Source: Roseofilum acuticapitatum BLCC-M154
GTDB taxonomy: Bacteria > Cyanobacteriota > Cyanobacteriia > Cyanobacteriales > Desertifilaceae
Assembly (NCBI RefSeq): GCF_030068475.1
Contig: NZ_JAQOSP010000101.1
Span: 62,001-126,000, forward strand
Length of the DNA stretch: 64,000 bases
Reading direction: 5' to 3'
Part shown: one piece after another, positions 61,101 through 64,000 of the stretch
Position numbering within the stretch: the first letter of the stretch is position 1
Layout: each line of letters opens with the position of its first letter
Notes under the pieces: model-generated
What the model was told of the DNA's origin: nothing
Database searches by the model: none
Seen by the model: only the letters and a program-made list of their open reading frames with translations
Position numbers and translations under genes: made by a program

Positions 61101-61817
61101 TTTTTCCAACCTCTGGGCCGACTCCTCCATCAATTTCTGCACCTTAGCCGTTAAGCGATTATGGGCTAACCAACGCTGATAGGGGTCTTCCTGTTGCCAA
61201 GGATGAATCATCGTCGAATAGGAGGCAAATTCCTGAGTTTGGGTGTGGTCAACATAGCGCTTAATAAACCGAATCCAAACCAGAGGCGATAAAGGAATTC
61301 CACCACGCTGTTTATAGGCTAAAATCACCTTAGTCATGAACCCAGAAATCACCTGGGAAACCTTCACCTTCGGCGGACGCTCGTACACATTTTGAATCGT
61401 AATTGTCCGAGCAAAACAACAGACCGAATCCCCATTATCCAACTGCGCCATAATTTTAAGGGCAATCTCCCCAGAAAAATTCGGCTCAATGGGTAAATTC
61501 CAACCAAAGCCACTCTTCTCAGCCGAGGGAAAATCAATAAACGCTTGCGCCACATCCGGACGGGGTTCCCCATAGGTAATGGTTTCCTCTTGACTCCCCT
61601 CTTGAATCAGGGTCAGCGCCTCAATTTCATGTCGCCGATGAAACACCCAACCCGCGATTCGCAATACCCCACTGACATTCCGTTCAATGGCATTGGGACT
61701 CTCTAAGAACCCCTGGAGGTCTCCTGTGGGGTTTACCTCTAAGTTCGGCGCTCTCTTCAGCAAAGCCTTCAGGGGAGATTTCACCATTTGTATCAGGGGG
61801 TTCAGGGATTTTTTCAT
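58194..61817 (-). CDS. Three-domain glycosyltransferase (GT2-GT2-GT4)
   Basis: About 1207 residues from Met 61817 (five more from 61832). Numbered from 61832: a beta-rich N-terminal domain (about 40-150), GT2 domain one from 248 (KISVVVPVYNPP, LLDHDDLLSPDAL), GT2 domain two from 513 (VTIVIPTRDR, LQLNNDITAIAPGWLEDMVG), GT4 domain from about 830 (LLVTHNLALEGAPLMAYNFA, TSFEESFPRVVLEAMAFELK). Residues 565-573 are coded by an inserted 28-bp palindrome. Probably builds a multi-sugar surface glycan. Confidence 0.9.
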   Translation of the reverse strand: MKKSLNPLIQMVKSPLKALLKRAPNLEVNPTGDLQGFLESPNAIERNVSGVLRIAGWVFHRRHEIEALTLIQEGSQEETITYGEPRPDVAQAFIDFPSAEKSGFGWNLPIEPNFSGEIALKIMAQLDNGDSVCCFARTITIQNVYERPPKVKVSQVISGFMTKVILAYKQRGGIPLSPLVWIRFIKRYVDHTQTQEFASYSTMIHPWQQEDPYQRWLAHNRLTAKVQKLMEESAQRLEKTGVKISVVVPVYNPPKGFLEETIASVQAQIYPNWELCIADDASSQPHVKQVLTQAQASDPRIKVVFRTENGHIVKATNSALEVATGEYIALLDHDDLLSPDALLHVAECVDQYPDVDWMYTDEDKITPTGERYGYQMKGVWSPEMAIAHNYTHHLAIIRKRLIDEVGGLRPGLEGAQDIDLYLRVREKTTLDKVRHIPHVCYHWRVHPESTASKGTQKTYVFDSAYRAISDTLERRNLKAKPFLPELATKYGLCLHQLQWDSSILAENPVTIVIPTRDRTEILSQCIASLEKTVDPRYVQVIIVDDQSTEANTEEFYQYLVGANGRSPLHTSLPNELKLTYRVIRSQRPDPSVTGREGFNYSRLVNIGAAQVETPLMLQLNNDITAIAPGWLEDMVGWMSIEGVGVVGARLLYPDNTLQHAGVCIGPNGGLAGHLFHGLRQEELGYLFYPHTTRNVSAVTGACLLTSTELYHQVGGFDEEKLGLELNDVDYCLRVQETGKRVVYTPQATLIHQGSASRGDYYNPKEHLNFMGRYQGRKDPYINPNINIDSMAMDLNPLHYVHSGRISGIKILLVTHNLALEGAPLMAYNFAKHFVESGECQVNVVSLVDGPLRNDYEALNIPVKLIEDNLQRVDNSLETYHQRLQKVGELLELNEFDLVMSNTMVGFWGIELAQLFGLPSIWHIHESCTVERSLRNFFGDSPPQVMRGVLERCFQNASRVIFVADATRKIFHDLDIHGRFRTIPGGMDLGKIAEFRRSNSKSYLRQKYGIAEEKTVISVIGTTCERKGQHIFLEAIKQLEKMYPASKFKNLEFLIVGTREIIYLDYLRQVQERLKLDYVKMYPETRYVFDFFGLTDIFVCTSFEESFPRVVLEAMAFELKIVSTNVFGIPEMIGDRHEGYLVRPGDPEALANVLVEAIDTDYANRLRGNAYARVNRLFDNQKQLPKHLEMVKEVVLQHEPQSSISNSE
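60113..60140. repeat. 28-bp perfect palindrome inside the glycosyltransferase gene
   Basis: Identical to the palindrome at 1063-1090 in an intergenic element and near-identical to 49030-49057. Here it codes VGANGRSPL on the minus strand, in a loop between EEFYQYL and HTSLPNELK of the second GT2 domain. The reading frame is kept. Confidence 0.8.
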
Positions 61818-61959
61818 GCAAAGACAGTCCACTCCACATCAAGCTGGAACCCGCAGGCCCAGAGTCGATTAGCAACACTGTAACAGAATAACTTAAGATT
61901 TGATCCCTGAGACAAGGAAGAAACCGGGTTTTGGGGTTGAATGCATCGGGTGGGGGAAA

Positions 61960-62160
61960 GAAACCGGGTTTCTACCCAAGTTGAAGACACCAATGAGAAG
62001 ATAAAGTTGATTCAATGAAGGTTGAGACACTCACAAGTAGGCACTGCCCACCTTACACATTGAGTTACATCATGTCTCATTGTTATTTAAATTGACTATA
62101 AACAAGAAACCCGGTTTCTGGGTTGAGCATGGAGGGATAAATTGTTAATTGTTAATTGTT
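61960..62160. repeat. Repeat block A with GAAACCCGGTTTC palindromes and an inserted element
   Basis: Carries two AGAAACCGGGTTTCT-type palindromes about 130 bp apart. A second block at about 63181-63295 matches it closely but without the 97 bp at about 62006-62101. That extra piece ends in TATA-GTCAATTTAAATAA (reverse strand) and matches the element at 23024-23085, so it looks like a nested insertion. Upstream 61833-61960 contains only another palindrome copy. The block ends in TTAATTG heptamers. Confidence 0.65.
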
Positions 62161-62445
62161 CTACGGTTGATAAAACCGACCGGTAACCCGCTCATATTCA
62201 TCTTCTAATAACCACATTTGGCTTTCTTCGTAAGTATTGCTAGTGAAGATCGATTGATAGTTTTGGGCCGGATTTTTAATATGAAATTGACCCGATTCTT
62301 CCTTGACCAACATCAAAATATAAGGGGGTGACAGCCAAGGGTCAACCCATAGTTCTGCAAATTCCCATTTTAATTCGGGTATTGACTCCAGATTCCCTTC
62401 TGTATCAACAGTTGGTGGTGCGGGGTTTGGTGCGAGGGATGACAT
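62161..62445 (-). CDS. Small protein, possible immunity partner
   Basis: About 94 residues from the Met at 62445 (MSSLAPNPAPPTVDTEGNLE); longer starts at 62481 or 62508 are possible. ELKWEFAELWVDPWLSPPYI, LMLVKEESGQFHIKNPAQNY, then QMWLLEDEYERVTGRFYQP. Looks like a small globular alpha/beta protein; not recognised. Overlaps the upstream gene, suggesting a functional pair. Confidence 0.5.
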   Translation of the reverse strand: MSSLAPNPAPPTVDTEGNLESIPELKWEFAELWVDPWLSPPYILMLVKEESGQFHIKNPAQNYQSIFTSNTYEESQMWLLEDEYERVTGRFYQP

Positions 62446-62767
62446 GATATTGACCTGTGGACTTTTTGATTTTGACTTCTCCATAGTAGAGCGGAATTCG
62501 GGTTCCATCTAATTTTAGAATATAACCAATGGGTTCGGCAAAAAAGAGTCCATAACGTTCATAGGGGTCATGTTCGTCATCGGCTCCTGTTTGTTCTCCA
62601 TGATTGAGAATCTCAGACGCGACTCTTTCCAGAGTATCGCGGTCATTAAATAGATAAACAATGCCTTCTTTTTGTAGTTCCCTTTGTGATTTGTCTGTCC
62701 CCGGAAGATGTTTATCAATGAGACTGGTTCGACTTTCTAGCTTAATCTCTCGCTCAATACCACTCAT
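62405..62767 (-). CDS. Small toxin-like domain protein (tentative)
   Basis: 120 residues. REIKLESRTSLIDKHLPGTD, DRDTLERVASEILNHGEQTG, then YERYGLFFAEPIGYILKLDG and PLYYGEVKIKKSTGQYHVIP RTKPR. The last part resembles C-terminal domains of cyanobacterial polymorphic-toxin-like proteins that end with a Tyr-His-Val-Ile-Pro-Arg element. No secretion or trafficking domain is attached. Family link is from memory and weak; the overlap with the next gene fits a toxin-immunity or regulatory pair. Confidence 0.5.
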   Translation of the reverse strand: MSGIEREIKLESRTSLIDKHLPGTDKSQRELQKEGIVYLFNDRDTLERVASEILNHGEQTGADDEHDPYERYGLFFAEPIGYILKLDGTRIPLYYGEVKIKKSTGQYHVIPRTKPRTTNC

Positions 62768-63321
62768 GTCTTTTGTTTGAAAATACCGGGATTATTTTAC
62801 CCCATCAGAAGAAACCCAGTTTTTGAGTTAAGTGGGATTACCGGTGGGTGGGGCGGGTTTCCGCTTCGCGGACATGAATAGAAAATTGATTGGTTTGTGT
62901 CCTAAATATTGGTTAAACCCGCCCCTACGAAATGGATGGATAATGATCAATCGTGGGGGCAAAAAAACCGGGTTTCTAGATTGAATTGAATTGTAGGGGC
63001 AGGTTTATCCATATCTCTCGCTTCCCACCGATAACCTTGGTGAACCTGCCCCCAACCCTTACCGGGAGTGGGGGCGGGTGGGATTACCGGTGGGTGGGGC
63101 GGGTTCAGTAAATTGATTGGTTTGTGTCCTAGATTTGGGTTAAACCCGCCCCTACGAAATGGATGGATAATGATCGATCTTGGGGGCAAAGAAACCAGGT
63201 TTCTGCCAAAGTTGAGGAGACGAATGAGAAGATAAGCAAGAAACCCGGTTTCTGGGTTGAGCATGGAGGGATAAATTGTTAATTGTTCATTGTTCATTGT
63301 TCATTGATTACAGGTTACAAT
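62768..63321. repeat. Repeat-rich gap of 550 bp
   Basis: Contains GAAACC-type palindromes at about 62812, 62968 and 63190-63255, two copies of a segment GGTGGGGCGGGTTyyCGC / GGTTTGTGTCCTA...GGGTTAAACCCGCCCCTACGA (about 62855-62945 and 63090-63175), TCCGCTTCGCGGA at about 62859, and TTCATTG heptamers at 63280-63305. The 116-residue minus-strand frame at 62947-63297 translates these repeats and is not counted as a gene. Confidence 0.65.
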
Positions 63322-64000
63322 CTACAAGTCTCGACGCGAGAGAAGAGACAACCGTGAACCCCACCCCATCCACCACCCCACAACACCGGGGAGGTGACCT
63401 TTTATACTCAAAGAAAAGGTGAGGTCATTGTAGTCCATCCATTCTCCTTTTTCGCGCCAGCCGACGCGATCGCCAAAATTACGCCAGATTTCTGCATTAT
63501 ACTCCCTTGTGCCCCCCAAACTCTGGTAAATTTTCTTCTGTACCGAAAACCCGAATTGACCCTTACTATATTTAACCCACAACCGGTCAATTGTTCGCAG
63601 GTCAGTACAGGGAAAATTATCAATATCTTCCACATCCAGCCAACCCTGTTCTTCCCGTCCCGCGACTTCCAGCATTCTCCTGGCTGTTTCCATATCTGCT
63701 TCTTTCCACTGCTGCTGCTGCAACAATTGCTGCAAGTAGCGATAATCAACCTCTTTATCCGACCTTAAATCATCCTCCTCTTCCCCAGAAAACGGGTCAG
63801 AAAAAGACTTTAACCACTCCTCCATCGACTGCGGCCGGTCTCCCGGCTCTAGCGCCATCGCCCAGATAATCGCATCATTCACCTGAGAACTTATCGACTT
63901 CTCAAGTCGAATCGGCTCAATTAACGGCTCATTATCCAATTTTCGCGCATTAGAAAGGGTTGGCACTTGTTGCGTCACCGCATAATATAACGATGCGCCC
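63322..64000 (-). CDS. Ser/Thr protein kinase with GUN4 domain, C-terminal part (runs off right edge)
   Basis: The visible part starts in the kinase C-lobe (SLYYAVTQQVPTLSNAR, then NDAIIWAMALEPGDRPQSME EWL, the usual last Hanks-kinase helix). From about 75 residues on it is a GUN4 domain: YRYLQQLLQQQQWKEADMET, GWLDVEDIDNFPCTDLRTID RLWVKYS, GQFGFSVQKKIYQSLGG. GUN4 binds tetrapyrroles; kinase-GUN4 fusions are frequent in filamentous cyanobacteria. The stop is at 63322; the frame is open through position 64000. Confidence 0.88.
   Translation of the reverse strand, partial: GASLYYAVTQQVPTLSNARKLDNEPLIEPIRLEKSISSQVNDAIIWAMALEPGDRPQSMEEWLKSFSDPFSGEEEDDLRSDKEVDYRYLQQLLQQQQWKEADMETARRMLEVAGREEQGWLDVEDIDNFPCTDLRTIDRLWVKYSKGQFGFSVQKKIYQSLGGTREYNAEIWRNFGDRVGWREKGEWMDYNDLTFSLSIKGHLPGVVGWWMGWGSRLSLLSRRDL

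Noticed and set aside
62947-63297. 116-residue minus-strand frame rich in Pro and His
   Set aside because: It is a translation of the GAAACC and GGGTTAAACCCGCC repeats.
1-64000. CRISPR arrays, rRNA and tRNA genes
   Set aside because: No regularly spaced direct repeats with unique spacers, and no T-loop-like GGTTCGAATCC sequences with matching acceptor stems were seen by eye. A tRNAscan or CRISPR finder run would be decisive.

Overview
The window is chromosomal DNA of a cyanobacterium, most likely a filamentous Oscillatoriales-type strain. The HIP1 octamer GCGATCGC is scattered throughout. Gene content is cyanobacterial: ferredoxin-type glutamate synthase, a rpsL-rpsG-fusA-tuf-rpsJ cluster, XisH/XisI, several Uma2 proteins, a GUN4-domain kinase and a HEAT-repeat protein of the phycobilin-lyase type. 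The genus is an inference. I saw no rRNA, tRNA or CRISPR array.

Layout. 0-0.7 kb: 5' end of glutamate synthase, leaving the window. 1-4.1 kb: an accessory island of small genes, with three toxin-antitoxin pairs, an aspartic-protease pair, a frameshifted small gene and several small repeats, followed by an IS200/IS605-like remnant (4.3-4.6 kb). 4.7-8.2 kb: phosphodiester glycosidase, Uma2, cupin and an IscA-like protein. 8.3-14.2 kb: the str operon with a hairpin or palindrome in several gene gaps, then a LON-domain gene. 14.2-19.2 kb: pheA, a large membrane protein, trpD, thiG. 19.6-24.4 kb: a three-gene operon unusual for a cyanobacterium (CitE-like lyase, SDR lacking catalytic Ser/Tyr, PrpD), convergent with an AbrB-family membrane protein and embedded in miniature repeats. 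24.4-28.5 kb: secDF and pdhB. 28.5-33.7 kb: a 31-residue membrane peptide, GNAT-SET pair, tandem Uma2 paralogues, and two xisHI loci, one with xisH reduced to a 32-codon remnant. 33.9-40 kb: ruvB, FAD hydroxylase, glutaredoxin, cysH, lipoprotein, cell-wall hydrolase. 40.3-46.3 kb: MntA/HepT module, ABC exporter, TPR protein, FAD oxidoreductase. 46.4-48.9 kb: a periplasmic binding protein directly followed by a histidine kinase that lacks the N-box part of its ATPase domain. 49-62 kb: HEAT protein, then a surface-glycan region (GT4, sulfotransferase-methyltransferase fusion, GT2, three-domain GT2-GT2-GT4) fused transcriptionally to three tandem ProX-type binding proteins with no transporter in view. 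62-64 kb: an overlapping pair of small proteins, dense repeats, and the 3' end of a Ser/Thr kinase with a GUN4 domain.

The most notable themes are: (a) sensory or binding modules separated from the usual transporter or catalytic parts (SBP + N-box-less kinase; three ProX copies + glycosyltransferase); (b) small palindromic repeats that have inserted into genes, in frame in two cases and frame-breaking in one; (c) several families of 100-175 bp miniature inverted-repeat elements, some nested; and (d) a propionate/methylcitrate-like gene set with a catalytically odd SDR. Functions come from reading the translated sequence and from recalled family motifs; no database search was run.
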